Origin: Duganella sacchari
Lineage (GTDB): Bacteria; Pseudomonadota; Gammaproteobacteria; Burkholderiales; Burkholderiaceae_D
Reading direction: 5' to 3'
NCBI RefSeq assembly: GCF_900143065.1
Contig: NZ_FRCX01000003.1
Location: 434,001-498,000, forward strand
DNA: 64,000 nt
The notes under the pieces are model-generated. The model was not told the DNA's origin, ran no database searches, and was given only the letters and a program-made list of their open reading frames with translations. The translations under genes and the position numbers were made by a program. Of this stretch, positions 26,792-36,349 are shown piece after piece (positions within the stretch are counted from its first letter, which is position 1; each line of letters begins with the position of its first letter).

Positions 26792-29023
26792 ATGAGCCTG
26801 GATTCTTCCGCATCCTCTTCCACCACTGGCGTGATGGCGCTGCAACCGCACGCGGAGGGCACCACCAACATCCCCGCCGGCACCTTCATTCCCGCCAAGC
26901 TGCCGGAAGGCGAAGGCGCGTTGATGTACTGGCCGGAACAGAACGCCTTTCTGGCGCTGTTTGCGCCCGAGTTCAATGCCCTGCACTTCCAGGCCGACGA
27001 ACACAGCAAGAAGATCGCGGCGCTGCAAGAGGCCAACAAGAAGGTCACCGAAGCGGCGGTGGTGCTGCGCGCTGCGCAAAAGGCCAATGTCGCCGCCGAC
27101 ATGAAGAAGGCGGAGGAAGAGCTCAACAAGGCGCTCAACGAGATGCAGCAGGCCAGTGACGAAGTCAAGAAAAAGCTGGAGCCGCTCGACAAGCTCGATG
27201 CCAAGGGCGGTAACAAGATGATCGAGCTGGTTTCGCTGAAAGCGGGCCGCTACGACAAGAAGGACAAGGGCGTGCCGATCTACGTCACCAGCGACAAGAT
27301 CAAGAAAGTGCTGGCGGAAAAGCGTCTCTACCTCGTCGAAAGCGAAAAGGCCAAGCGCGAGAAGGACAAGATCTTCAAGGACGGCAAGCTCAACACCAAG
27401 GAAATCAAGCACCGCATTGCCGAGAAGGCGCAGTCCAAGGATTTCAAGAAAGAGTGGAAGCTCAAGCCGGACGATGCCGATGAATACACCGGCGTGCTGT
27501 CCGAGTGGGCGCGCACCATGAACGGCGACATCGCCAAGTTCATCGAGCGCAATACGGATGACCTGCAAAAGAAATTCAACCACGACCCCAAGGATGAGCA
27601 CCGCAACATCGACCTGTCGGTGGATGCGCAGCTGATGCGCTACACCGCTGGCGCCGGGCTGGCGGTCAACTTCAAACCGTTCCAGGGCAATCTGTTCGAC
27701 CAGCGCGACCGCAACTGGCCCAGCCGCATCAAGCGCGGCCTGATGTCGGCCGACTGCGGCATCAAGGCCAATGCCAAAGCCGCGTTTGCTGTGGCCGAAG
27801 GCCGCGTGCACACCGAGCTGTACTGGCCGCATTATGCGGGCTGGCATGCGACCGCAGAGATCGCCGGTCAGACGGTGGAGTTCGGCTATTGGCGGCTGTA
27901 TGGTGACATCGTCCTGTCCGGCAGTGTGGGCGCCAGCGTGGCGGTCGAGCTTGGTGTCGAGGTCAGCCTGACGGGCGGCAAGCAGGGCATCCGCGGCATC
28001 CCGCCAGCCAACAAGAAAAAGAGCGGCGCCAAGGCCCGCGTCGGCGCCAGCGGTGACCTGGACGCGTTTGCCGGCGCCCGCGCAGGCCTGGACGCGAAAG
28101 GCGCGCTGCAATGGCTTAACCCGGAAGGCGCAGAGAGCAATGGCAAACCGCTCAAAGTCAAACCCGGCAAGGCGATTGCTGAATACAAGGACATGGCAAA
28201 AATCGACACCGGCGTGGCGGGCACGGCAGGTATTGGCGTGCGCGGTGCGTTTGCGATCAAGCACGAGGCGGGTAAATTCGTCATCTATGCCAAGATAGGT
28301 GCGTGTCTTGGCCTGGGCGGCGAAGGCTCACTGAAGTTCGAAGCGGGTACCGCCACGATCGGTGAATTCTTCAAGTGCATGGCCTATCATCTGAAACGTA
28401 TCGACTACCATAAGCTTGCCGACGCTATTGACCAGCAGGCTTATAAGACCTATTGCCAGGTCAAATACCTGATCGTCGCAGGGGGCCGGAAAATCGAAGA
28501 CTTTGCTGTCAAGGCAGCAGCTGAAATCGGCCGGGAATTCGATAATCTCTTGCAAAAAATTGATAGAGCGATTCAGCAAGGTGCCCAAGAAGCAAAGGAT
28601 TTCCTTCAGCGTATACGTACCGAGTTGGAACTGGAGACTGCCAGTTGGTTAAGTTATGCTCCGCCAGAGGTGATGGGGCAGATTACGCGGCAGATCGCTG
28701 CGGCAGGCATGAGTACGGATTCTTCGATCAGTGCAGAGGCGCCGGTATTAATGGCCATGGCATTAGGTGCTCCGCAAACGATGAACCATCTGAATACTAT
28801 TGCCGAGCGCATGACCGTCGCGATGGGCGACAAGCAAAGTGAAGCTGCTGGCCTGACCATGATACAGGCATGCTTGTCGGGCAGCCGTTATGCGAATTCA
28901 CTCGATGATGCACAACAGCGGCTGGCTGGTATTCAGCCTTTAGTCAGCCAGCCGTTTATCTGGAATAGCGAACCCGAATTCATGACCGCTTCTTTGGCAA
29001 TTGAACACTCTATGTTTGCCTAG
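26792..29023 (+). CDS. Candidate type VI effector (743 aa, unknown toxin)
   Basis: The gene starts 22 bases after vgrG on the same strand. The N-terminal 60 residues (YWPEQNAFLALFAPEFNALHF) are followed by a long charged coiled coil (about 75-130), a lysine-rich region, then a Gly/Ala-rich beta region (about 360-500; VGASVAVELGVEVSLTGG, VGASGDLDAFAGARAGLDAKG) and a helical C-terminus from about residue 530. This layout resembles BTH_I2691-type T6SS effectors from memory. No catalytic motif is visible; a membrane-acting mechanism is possible. From about 28380 codon use becomes more AT-rich, as in the next gene, suggesting a swapped toxin tip. Confidence 0.7.
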   Translation: MSLDSSASSSTTGVMALQPHAEGTTNIPAGTFIPAKLPEGEGALMYWPEQNAFLALFAPEFNALHFQADEHSKKIAALQEANKKVTEAAVVLRAAQKANVAADMKKAEEELNKALNEMQQASDEVKKKLEPLDKLDAKGGNKMIELVSLKAGRYDKKDKGVPIYVTSDKIKKVLAEKRLYLVESEKAKREKDKIFKDGKLNTKEIKHRIAEKAQSKDFKKEWKLKPDDADEYTGVLSEWARTMNGDIAKFIERNTDDLQKKFNHDPKDEHRNIDLSVDAQLMRYTAGAGLAVNFKPFQGNLFDQRDRNWPSRIKRGLMSADCGIKANAKAAFAVAEGRVHTELYWPHYAGWHATAEIAGQTVEFGYWRLYGDIVLSGSVGASVAVELGVEVSLTGGKQGIRGIPPANKKKSGAKARVGASGDLDAFAGARAGLDAKGALQWLNPEGAESNGKPLKVKPGKAIAEYKDMAKIDTGVAGTAGIGVRGAFAIKHEAGKFVIYAKIGACLGLGGEGSLKFEAGTATIGEFFKCMAYHLKRIDYHKLADAIDQQAYKTYCQVKYLIVAGGRKIEDFAVKAAAEIGREFDNLLQKIDRAIQQGAQEAKDFLQRIRTELELETASWLSYAPPEVMGQITRQIAAAGMSTDSSISAEAPVLMAMALGAPQTMNHLNTIAERMTVAMGDKQSEAAGLTMIQACLSGSRYANSLDDAQQRLAGIQPLVSQPFIWNSEPEFMTASLAIEHSMFA

Positions 29024-29034
29024 CGACATATCCT

Positions 29035-29985
29035 CTAGCGATTTCGTACACAACGGAAAGCATTATCTTCGTAGCTTGAATATTTGGTGTGCGGAATCTC
29101 GCGGTCGGGATCGTTTTTAGTCTTGCCATACTGCGTCCAGCTTCCTTTCCGGCCGCCGTTATCGTAGGACCAGCGCTTGATTGTCATGGCTGAACTATCG
29201 CTGCCGAAGTAGCCACGAATAACGTGGACCTTGCCGGTTTTAGGGCCAGCAGGATTCTGTGTGGGAGAGGTCTGGTAATACTTGGCGTCATACCAGTCGT
29301 TGATCCATTCACGAATGCCTGCGCTCAGGTTATAGATCCCGGCGGCATTGGGAGGATATTTTCCGATTTCGACGATACCGCCCGCCGCCTCGCGCTGTTC
29401 AAATGAGGGGGTGTTCTGCCCTGGAATAGATTGGCCGTTGTCCGTGGGATAAAGGTGGCGCTTGCCGCCGCTGCGCGCCGCATATTCCCACTGTGCCTCC
29501 GTTGGCAAATCATAAGGCTCGCCGGTTTGCTTGGCCAGCCACAAGCAGTAGTCTTTTGCGCCCTGCCAGCTTACGCCAGCAGGATTTTTGGGTTTACGGA
29601 ATTTTTGAGCAATTTCTTCCTGATTGATTCTTGGGAGACGCTGGGCTGCTGTAAACACGTCAAATTCTGCATAGGTCACGGGATATTTCCCAATGAAGAA
29701 TGCACTGAGTTTCACTTTGTGCAACGGTTTGGAATCGGCATCGCCGTCAAATGGCAGGCCGTTTTCATTAACCTCTGCCCCCCAGTCTCCCATGTCGAAG
29801 CTACCAGCAGGCAGCGGCACCATGTTTTTCTTCGTATCGGCCAGTAGCTGCTTGATGGCTTCTGCACTTGGTGCCGGATCGCGCCAGTTCCCGTCTGGCA
29901 TTTGCTCAGCCTGATCGGCTGACGCGATGTTGGCGGCGAACAGAAGATTTAGCAACAGGGTTGAGCTGGCGAGTACAGTACGCAT
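29035..29985 (-). CDS. Exported SUMF1/formylglycine-generating-enzyme-like protein, possible immunity protein
   Basis: The 316-residue protein has a Sec signal peptide (cleavage near SADQ, residue 24) and a full SUMF1 fold: VPLPAGSFDMGDWG, FFIGKYPVTYAEF, GVSWQGAKDYCLWLAKQTG, YDLPTEAQWEYAARSGG and the C-terminal NAFRCVRNR. The Cys pair of true formylglycine-generating enzymes is not evident, so oxidase activity is doubtful. SUMF1-like exported proteins are frequent next to VgrG/effector genes and some are thought to protect against the cognate toxin. It lies tail to tail with the effector (11-bp gap) and shares its lower GC, so co-acquisition is likely; immunity is inference. Confidence 0.85.
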   Translation of the reverse strand: MRTVLASSTLLLNLLFAANIASADQAEQMPDGNWRDPAPSAEAIKQLLADTKKNMVPLPAGSFDMGDWGAEVNENGLPFDGDADSKPLHKVKLSAFFIGKYPVTYAEFDVFTAAQRLPRINQEEIAQKFRKPKNPAGVSWQGAKDYCLWLAKQTGEPYDLPTEAQWEYAARSGGKRHLYPTDNGQSIPGQNTPSFEQREAAGGIVEIGKYPPNAAGIYNLSAGIREWINDWYDAKYYQTSPTQNPAGPKTGKVHVIRGYFGSDSSAMTIKRWSYDNGGRKGSWTQYGKTKNDPDREIPHTKYSSYEDNAFRCVRNR

Positions 29986-30077
29986 GGTGGTCCATCATCT
30001 AAGCAAGTGTGCTTATTATGTCATCAATAAAACCAGTCTGATTTCCTGTTGAGCCCGACGCCGGGGCGGCGCTGCGG

Positions 30078-31310
30078 ATGTTGAGAATGCCTTATCATGG
30101 TGCCTTGCAAACGACCGTATCCTGGGCGCCATTGGAACCGACTAATTACCATCTTGCCGTCTGCGCTTATCTGGAGCAGCGGGAGCCAGAACTGTGGAAC
30201 TGGATCGCCGCTTCACGGCAGGAGCAAGACCCCGCCTTACGCCTGCATCTGCTGAAAACCACCTATCAATTGAGCCAGGAAGCACATCCCGCCTTGCATG
30301 CGGCGGTGGCGCAGGCCTCGCAGCGGCTCAACATCGCGCCAGAGGTGGCGCTGTATCAGGCCAATCACGCGGAGCAGATCAACGTTGCGATCTATGTCGA
30401 AAACAATGCGGCCCACATCATTTTCAGCGGCGCCGTGCTGGAATTGCTGGATGACGCCGAACTGAGCGCCGTGATCGGCCACGAGCTGGCCCACTACGAA
30501 TTGTGGCAGCGGGATGGTGGCCGCTTCTGGATCGCCAGCCGCCTGGTCGAACGCCTCGCCGATGAAGAACCGGGCCGTGGTGAATGGCATTACACCGCCT
30601 TGCGCTATCAGCAGTACATGGAGATTTATGCGGACCGCGGCGCCTACCGCGTGTGCCAGGACATTGCGCCGTGCATCGCCAGCCTGGTCAAGATCCAGAC
30701 TGGCCTCAAGCAGGTGCACGTGGACAGCTACCTGGAACAGGCGGAACGCATCCTGGCGCACGATGGCGTGGTCAGCGACGCTGTCAGCCATCCGCAAGCC
30801 TTTATCCGCGCCAAGGCGCTGGCGATGCACGCTGCGGCCGCGCCGGAACTGGATGCCACGCTGGATCGCCTGCTGGCCGGCGCCATGGAGCCGGATACGC
30901 TGGATATCACGGGCCAGGTCGCCCTGGCCGCGCTGACCCGCAGCGTGGTCGCCAGCCTGCTGACCTCACCGTGGTTTGCCAGCGATGCTGTCAAGGCGCT
31001 GGCCCGGCGCTACTGGGACGACTTCACGCCTGGCGAGGCCGCAGCGCCCCAGCATCTGGGGGCGGTCGGCCAGGTGCTGCTGCCGGATGCACACAAGCTC
31101 GATACCTATCTGTCCTTTGTCCTGCTGGATTTCGCCTGCGTCGACCCAACGCTGGAAGAACTGCCGATGGCCGCCGCGCTCCAACTGGCCGACCAACTCG
31201 GCATCGGCGACACCTTTGAAACCACCGTGCTGAAAGAAACCAGGCTGAAAAAGACCGCCCCGGCCAAACTGCGCGCCATGGTGATTCCCACCCATATCGA
31301 TCGCCCATGA
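30078..31310 (+). CDS. M48-family zinc metallopeptidase
   Basis: The 410-residue soluble protein carries HELAH near residue 134 (AVIGHELAHYELW) and a downstream EIYADRGAYRVC segment supplying the third ligand, as in M48 peptidases. There is no membrane segment, unlike HtpX or Ste24, and no signal peptide, so it acts in the cytoplasm. The C-terminal 200 residues are helical and unassigned. Its stop overlaps the start of the large helicase gene by 4 bases (ATGA), so the two are co-translated. The start is uncertain: ATG 30078 or ATG 30087, neither with a strong RBS. The pairing with a helicase-nuclease suggests a proteolytic partner in a defence or DNA-maintenance system (inference). Confidence 0.83.
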   Translation: MLRMPYHGALQTTVSWAPLEPTNYHLAVCAYLEQREPELWNWIAASRQEQDPALRLHLLKTTYQLSQEAHPALHAAVAQASQRLNIAPEVALYQANHAEQINVAIYVENNAAHIIFSGAVLELLDDAELSAVIGHELAHYELWQRDGGRFWIASRLVERLADEEPGRGEWHYTALRYQQYMEIYADRGAYRVCQDIAPCIASLVKIQTGLKQVHVDSYLEQAERILAHDGVVSDAVSHPQAFIRAKALAMHAAAAPELDATLDRLLAGAMEPDTLDITGQVALAALTRSVVASLLTSPWFASDAVKALARRYWDDFTPGEAAAPQHLGAVGQVLLPDAHKLDTYLSFVLLDFACVDPTLEELPMAAALQLADQLGIGDTFETTVLKETRLKKTAPAKLRAMVIPTHIDRP

Positions 31311-34300
31311 GTACTCCTGCCCCCGGCTTTTTTGATTTTCTCAACGGCCTGCACGATGCTCCGCAGACCGAAGACCTGCAGGCGTGGCTGCTGCCGCTGT
31401 TTGAACAGGTAGCACAGCTGCACGCGCAGGATCAGGTGGCGCCGTTGAAGGGCGTGGCGAGTGTGCGTTTCGATTATAACCAGCTGTGGTTTGAGCAGGG
31501 GCTGGCGCAGGCGCCGCAACGCGCCGACGATAAAATCGCTGCACTCGATCCGCAAAGCACGCTGACCATCAGCGCGCGCCTGTATCAGGACGATGAGGAG
31601 ACGCGCAACCTGCGCATCGCTGCGCTGCAGACGGGGACGGGTGTCGAAGCACCGGCCTACCTGCCCGGCTATGTCTCGTGGGAGCACACCTGGTCGCACC
31701 ACGATCCGCTGACCGATATCTTTGTCCTGGGCCTGATGCTGGCCAGCGCCGCGTGCCGGCTGAACCTGTCGCAGGAAGAGGATCTGGCGCGCTTCGCCGC
31801 CCATCGCCACAATCTGTTTGCCTTGAACGACAGGCTGAATCCTGTCTGGGCGCGCATGATTGTGCGGATGACGGAGCTGTCGCGCCACCGTCGCGAGCCG
31901 GACCTGCAAGAGGTGATTCATACGTTGCGCAACTACCGCGTGCTGGATGCGCCGGTGGCGTTGCCTGCGGTCGCGCAGGGCGAAGGTTCGCGCAACCGCC
32001 AGCTGCAGGCGCATTTGCGCGACCGCCTGTTTGAGGTATCGCGCCGCAACAAGCTGCTGTACTTCCGCCAGTCGCAGCAGACGCTGAACCTGACGGTCGG
32101 CTCGTTCCCGCTGATGCTGGATGTCCGCAACATCAAGGAAGAGCAGCTGTTCTACTGGCATGAGGGCGTGGCAAAGCAGGTATGCAGCGAGGCGCCGATC
32201 CCGCTACAGAAGTATCTGCGCTTTGAAGACCTGCCGTTCCTGCCATCGCAGCTGGATGCGATACGTACTGCGGCCCAGCGTGACCAGAACGAGTACGGCT
32301 GTTCGCAATTGCGACTGGCCGTGTGCATGCTTCGCTGGCATAACTTCAAGGAAGACAAGAACGAACGTATCACCACGCCATTGCTGCTGTTGCCAGTGAC
32401 GCTCACGCGCAAGAAGGGGGTGCGTGACACCTATCAGCTGCAGGCAACGACGTCGGTGGCGGAAGTCAATCCTGTGCTGCGCCATGTCCTGCGTCAGGTG
32501 TATGGCATGGAACTGCCGGAAACCGTCGATCTGGAGCAGCCGCTGGATGCCTTCCATGCGCAGCTGGAACAGCAGATCCGCCAGTCGGAGCCGGGCATCA
32601 CGCTGCACAAGATAGAGCGCCCGCAGATTCAGGTGATCCGCAAACTGGCCAAGGCGCGCCTGGACCAGTTCGAGCGTCGCCGCAAGAAGCAGCTCAGTGG
32701 CCTGACCCGCCGCAGCCATGGCGATTTCGAATACAGCTACGACCAGTCTGCCTACCATCCGCTCGGCGTGCAGCTGTTCCTTGACCGCGTCAAGCCGCAA
32801 CCGGCGCCGCTGGCCAACCTGGTCGGCAAGCCACGCCCGCTGTACATGACGGCGCCTGGCTTGGTCGAAAGCGAGACGTACGTGATCGATGAGGACCGCG
32901 CAGGTTCGCCCTACGACTGGGAGTTTGACCTGTGCGCGCTCACGCTGGGCAATTTCAACTACCGCAAGATGTCGCTGGTGCAGGACTATAACGCGCTGCT
33001 GCGCGAGAACCTGTCCAGCCCCGCGTTCGACGGCATCTTTTCGCTGGAGCCGCGCCGCAGCTTTGCCGACACGGTGGAGCAGCCGGACCTGGCCAGTCAA
33101 TTCACGGTGGTGCCGCAAGACCCGACGCAGGCCCGCGCGATAACGCACGCCCGCAGTGGCGCCAGCATGATTATCCAGGGGCCGCCCGGCACCGGTAAAT
33201 CGCAGACCATCACCAATCTGATCGCGGACTATGTGGCGCGCGGCAAGCGCATCATGTTCGTCTGCGAAAAGCGCGCGGCGATCGACGTGGTTTACCACCG
33301 CCTGCAGCAGCACGGCCTGGAAAAGCTGTGCGCGTTGATTCACGATTCGCAGGGCGACAAGAAAGCCTTTGTGATGGACCTCAAAGCCTGCTACGAAGCG
33401 TGGCTGGCGCCAGTGGCCGAGCCGGAACAGGCCGAGCATCAGCGCAATGCCTTGCTGGCGCTGGCGGGCCGCGAACAGGAGCAACTGGCCGCGTTCTCAT
33501 CGGAGATGACGGCGACGTACGCCAATGTCGGCATTCCCTTGCGCGACCTGTACAAGCGCATCGCCATACTCGGCGTCGATGAGGGCGCCAGCGTTTCCAT
33601 GGAGTTGCCGGACTACGCGCAGTGGGCCGGCAATGGCGCGATACTGCTGGACCTGGCGACGCGCCTGCGTGACGCCGGGCAGGACCCGGTGCTGGCACAT
33701 CATCCGCTGCGCAATGTGCACCCGCAGTTGCTGGCGACGCCACAGCCGGTGGCAGCCGTGCGTGCGGCGGCGGCAGAGGCCTTGCCGTTGCTGCGACAGC
33801 TGCAGTCATCGCTGTCGGCCTTGCCGGCGGAGCTGTGGCAGGACATGGCCGGGTTGCGCCGTCTGGCGGGCTATCTGCAGGCGGTGCGGCCGCTGCTGCA
33901 GCGCCAGCTGCCGGAGCTGCTGGACGCAGATCTGCCGCGCAGTGCCGCCTTCCTCAAGCTGCGCAAGCAGTATCTGGCGCAGCGTGAAGCGGTGGTTGCT
34001 GCCACAGGCAAGAGCGCGCACTGGCGCGTGCGGCCGACTGCGGATGAAGTGGAAATCGCGCTGCCGCAAGCAACGGCGGTGGAGCAGAAGCTGCTGGGTT
34101 TTCTCAGTCCCGTATGGTGGCAGTTGCGGCGGTTGTTCAAATCGGCGTATGACATGGGCGCGCATGCGGTCAAGCCGCGCTGGAGTGATTGCCTGCGCTG
34201 GCTGCAGCAGGATTACCAGGCCACCGCTGCGCTGGCCGCCGTTCAGCGCGAGATCGACAGCGAATGGCATGTCGATGATGTGGATGCCTTCTCGGCGCAG

Positions 34301-36349
34301 GTGGAGGCGCTGCACGCACAGAGTGCCGCGCTGCCGCCGGCCCTGCTGCTGTTCCAGCGCGAGCTGACGAGCCGCCGCCATGCCGATCTGGCAGGTCTGG
34401 TCGAGCTGGAGCACTTGTGCACCGTGGTGTTCCGTGCGCTGGATGCGGGCTGGGTCGACTTCGATCACCTCAGCGTACCGCAATGGCTGGATCAGCTGGA
34501 GGCCACCGGTGACGCCAGTGCATGGCTGCCGCTGATGGCCAGTGGCCTGACGGCGCTGCATCAGACCCCTGCGGCGTTCGCGCACGCCGCGCGCACCTGG
34601 CCGGGCCAGCCGGAAGCGCTGGAACTGGCGATGGCGCGCGCTTCGCTGGCGCAGGTCTACCGTGACAATGCGGCGTTGTCGCGCCAGAGCGGCGCCCAGC
34701 TGGACCAGTTGTGCGCGCAACTCAGCGCGCATCTGCGGGAACTGCATGCGCTGAACGCGCGCGTTATCCTGGAGCGCCGGCGTAACCAGTTCCTGGCGCA
34801 GCTGGCGATTGCCAACAGCAGCGCAAGCCAGTTGAGCGCCGAACAGAAGGAGTTCAAGAAGAACTACTCGGCGGGCCGCCGCGAACTGGAAAACGAGTTT
34901 TCCAAGGTGATGCGCTACAAAGCCATCCGCGAGTTGGCTTCGAGTCATTCCGGGCTGGTGGTGCGCGATCTCAAGCCGGTGTGGATGATGAGCCCATTGT
35001 CGATCTCCGACACGCTGCCGCTGGAAGCCGATTACTTTGATGTCGTGATCTTCGACGAGGCCAGCCAGATACCGGTGGAGGAAGCCATACCGTCGCTGTA
35101 CCGCGGACCGCAAGTGATTGTGGTCGGCGATGAAATGCAGCTGCCGCCCACGAACTTCTTCAGTGCTCAGCATGACCCCGATGAAGCGGATGAGGAGATG
35201 ATGGCGGACCTCAGCAGCGATAGCTTCCTGAACCAGGCCGCGCGCAGTCTGCCGTCAACCATGCTGCAATGGCACTACCGCAGCCGTTCCGAGGCCTTGA
35301 TTACCTTCTCCAACCATCGCTTCTACGAAGGCAGCTTGCTGACGATTCCGGACCATGCGCTGATGCAGCCGGCGGCGCCGATCGTGATGGCAAATGGCGC
35401 GGAAGCCGCGCCAGCATTGGTGCAGGCGCTGCAACGGCCGATCAGTTTCCACTTCCTGTCCGACGGCCTGTATCGCGACCGCCGCAACCAGCCGGAGGCG
35501 GCCTATATTGCCCAGCTGGTGCGCCAGCTGCTGGTCAGCGGCAGTCCTCTGACCCTGGGCGTGGTGGCGTTCTCCGAGGCGCAGCAGGATGAAATCGTCC
35601 AGGCCTTGCGCGCGCTGGCCAGCGCCGATGCCGGGTTCTCAACGCTGCTCGATGCAGCGTATGAACGCGAGGAAGATGGCCAGTTCTGCGGCCTGTTCAT
35701 CAAGAACCTGGAAAACGTGCAGGGTGATGAGCGTGACCTCATCATCATGAGCGTCTGCTACGGCTACGACGCCCAGCGCAAGATGCTGATGAACTTTGGT
35801 CCGATCAACCGTGCCGGCGGCGAGAAGCGTCTGAACGTGGTGTTTTCGCGCGCGAAGCGGCATATGTTCCTGGTGTCGAGCGTCAAGCATACCGACATCC
35901 GTAACGACTACAACCCTGGCGCCTTTGCGCTCAAGGCCTACCTGCAGTTTGCCGAGTTGTCATCCATCGGCGATCTGCCGGGTGCGCGGCAGGTGATTGA
36001 GCTGTTGGGCGGTAAGCACCGCGTGCGGCGGCAGACGGAATATCATCCGGTGGTGGCGCAGTTGCAGCACGTCCTGCAGCAGCGCGGCTATCTCGTGGAC
36101 ACGGATATAGGCGAGTCCAGCCTGCGTTGTGACCTTGGTGTACGCCGCCATGGCGACAGCGCGTATCGCCTGGGTATTCTGGTGGACACGGATACCCACT
36201 ACGCCGCGCCGGATCTGATCGAGCGTTACCTGCAGCAGCCGGATTTGCTGTCCGGCGCTGGCTGGCGCATCGCGCGCGTCTACAGCAAGGACTGGGTGGC
36301 GCGTCGCGAAGCCGTGCTGGATGAATTGTTCAAGACGCTGGACGCTTGA
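31307..36349 (+). CDS. DUF4011-containing superfamily I helicase with C-terminal nuclease-like domain
   Basis: The 1,680-residue protein is a COG1112-type helicase. A DUF4011 region (about 225-270; LRDRLFEVSRRNKLLYFRQ) is followed by Walker A GPPGTGKSQT near residue 625, a 600-residue insert rich in helices, Walker B VVIFDEASQIP near 1245 with GDEMQLPPTNF, and C-terminal helicase motifs (VQGDERDLIIMS, RLNVVFSRAKRHM near 1511). The last 120 residues resemble the MTES_1575/Vsr-like restriction-endonuclease fold (SLRCDLGVRRH...GILVDTD...WRIARVYSKDW); the usual acidic residue before CD in 'GIECD' is replaced (GILVD), so nuclease activity is uncertain. Related helicases occur in phage-defence systems such as Mokosh. 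It overlaps the M48 gene and its last 20 bases overlap the LysR gene. Confidence 0.88.
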   Translation: MSTPAPGFFDFLNGLHDAPQTEDLQAWLLPLFEQVAQLHAQDQVAPLKGVASVRFDYNQLWFEQGLAQAPQRADDKIAALDPQSTLTISARLYQDDEETRNLRIAALQTGTGVEAPAYLPGYVSWEHTWSHHDPLTDIFVLGLMLASAACRLNLSQEEDLARFAAHRHNLFALNDRLNPVWARMIVRMTELSRHRREPDLQEVIHTLRNYRVLDAPVALPAVAQGEGSRNRQLQAHLRDRLFEVSRRNKLLYFRQSQQTLNLTVGSFPLMLDVRNIKEEQLFYWHEGVAKQVCSEAPIPLQKYLRFEDLPFLPSQLDAIRTAAQRDQNEYGCSQLRLAVCMLRWHNFKEDKNERITTPLLLLPVTLTRKKGVRDTYQLQATTSVAEVNPVLRHVLRQVYGMELPETVDLEQPLDAFHAQLEQQIRQSEPGITLHKIERPQIQVIRKLAKARLDQFERRRKKQLSGLTRRSHGDFEYSYDQSAYHPLGVQLFLDRVKPQPAPLANLVGKPRPLYMTAPGLVESETYVIDEDRAGSPYDWEFDLCALTLGNFNYRKMSLVQDYNALLRENLSSPAFDGIFSLEPRRSFADTVEQPDLASQFTVVPQDPTQARAITHARSGASMIIQGPPGTGKSQTITNLIADYVARGKRIMFVCEKRAAIDVVYHRLQQHGLEKLCALIHDSQGDKKAFVMDLKACYEAWLAPVAEPEQAEHQRNALLALAGREQEQLAAFSSEMTATYANVGIPLRDLYKRIAILGVDEGASVSMELPDYAQWAGNGAILLDLATRLRDAGQDPVLAHHPLRNVHPQLLATPQPVAAVRAAAAEALPLLRQLQSSLSALPAELWQDMAGLRRLAGYLQAVRPLLQRQLPELLDADLPRSAAFLKLRKQYLAQREAVVAATGKSAHWRVRPTADEVEIALPQATAVEQKLLGFLSPVWWQLRRLFKSAYDMGAHAVKPRWSDCLRWLQQDYQATAALAAVQREIDSEWHVDDVDAFSAQVEALHAQSAALPPALLLFQRELTSRRHADLAGLVELEHLCTVVFRALDAGWVDFDHLSVPQWLDQLEATGDASAWLPLMASGLTALHQTPAAFAHAARTWPGQPEALELAMARASLAQVYRDNAALSRQSGAQLDQLCAQLSAHLRELHALNARVILERRRNQFLAQLAIANSSASQLSAEQKEFKKNYSAGRRELENEFSKVMRYKAIRELASSHSGLVVRDLKPVWMMSPLSISDTLPLEADYFDVVIFDEASQIPVEEAIPSLYRGPQVIVVGDEMQLPPTNFFSAQHDPDEADEEMMADLSSDSFLNQAARSLPSTMLQWHYRSRSEALITFSNHRFYEGSLLTIPDHALMQPAAPIVMANGAEAAPALVQALQRPISFHFLSDGLYRDRRNQPEAAYIAQLVRQLLVSGSPLTLGVVAFSEAQQDEIVQALRALASADAGFSTLLDAAYEREEDGQFCGLFIKNLENVQGDERDLIIMSVCYGYDAQRKMLMNFGPINRAGGEKRLNVVFSRAKRHMFLVSSVKHTDIRNDYNPGAFALKAYLQFAELSSIGDLPGARQVIELLGGKHRVRRQTEYHPVVAQLQHVLQQRGYLVDTDIGESSLRCDLGVRRHGDSAYRLGILVDTDTHYAAPDLIERYLQQPDLLSGAGWRIARVYSKDWVARREAVLDELFKTLDA

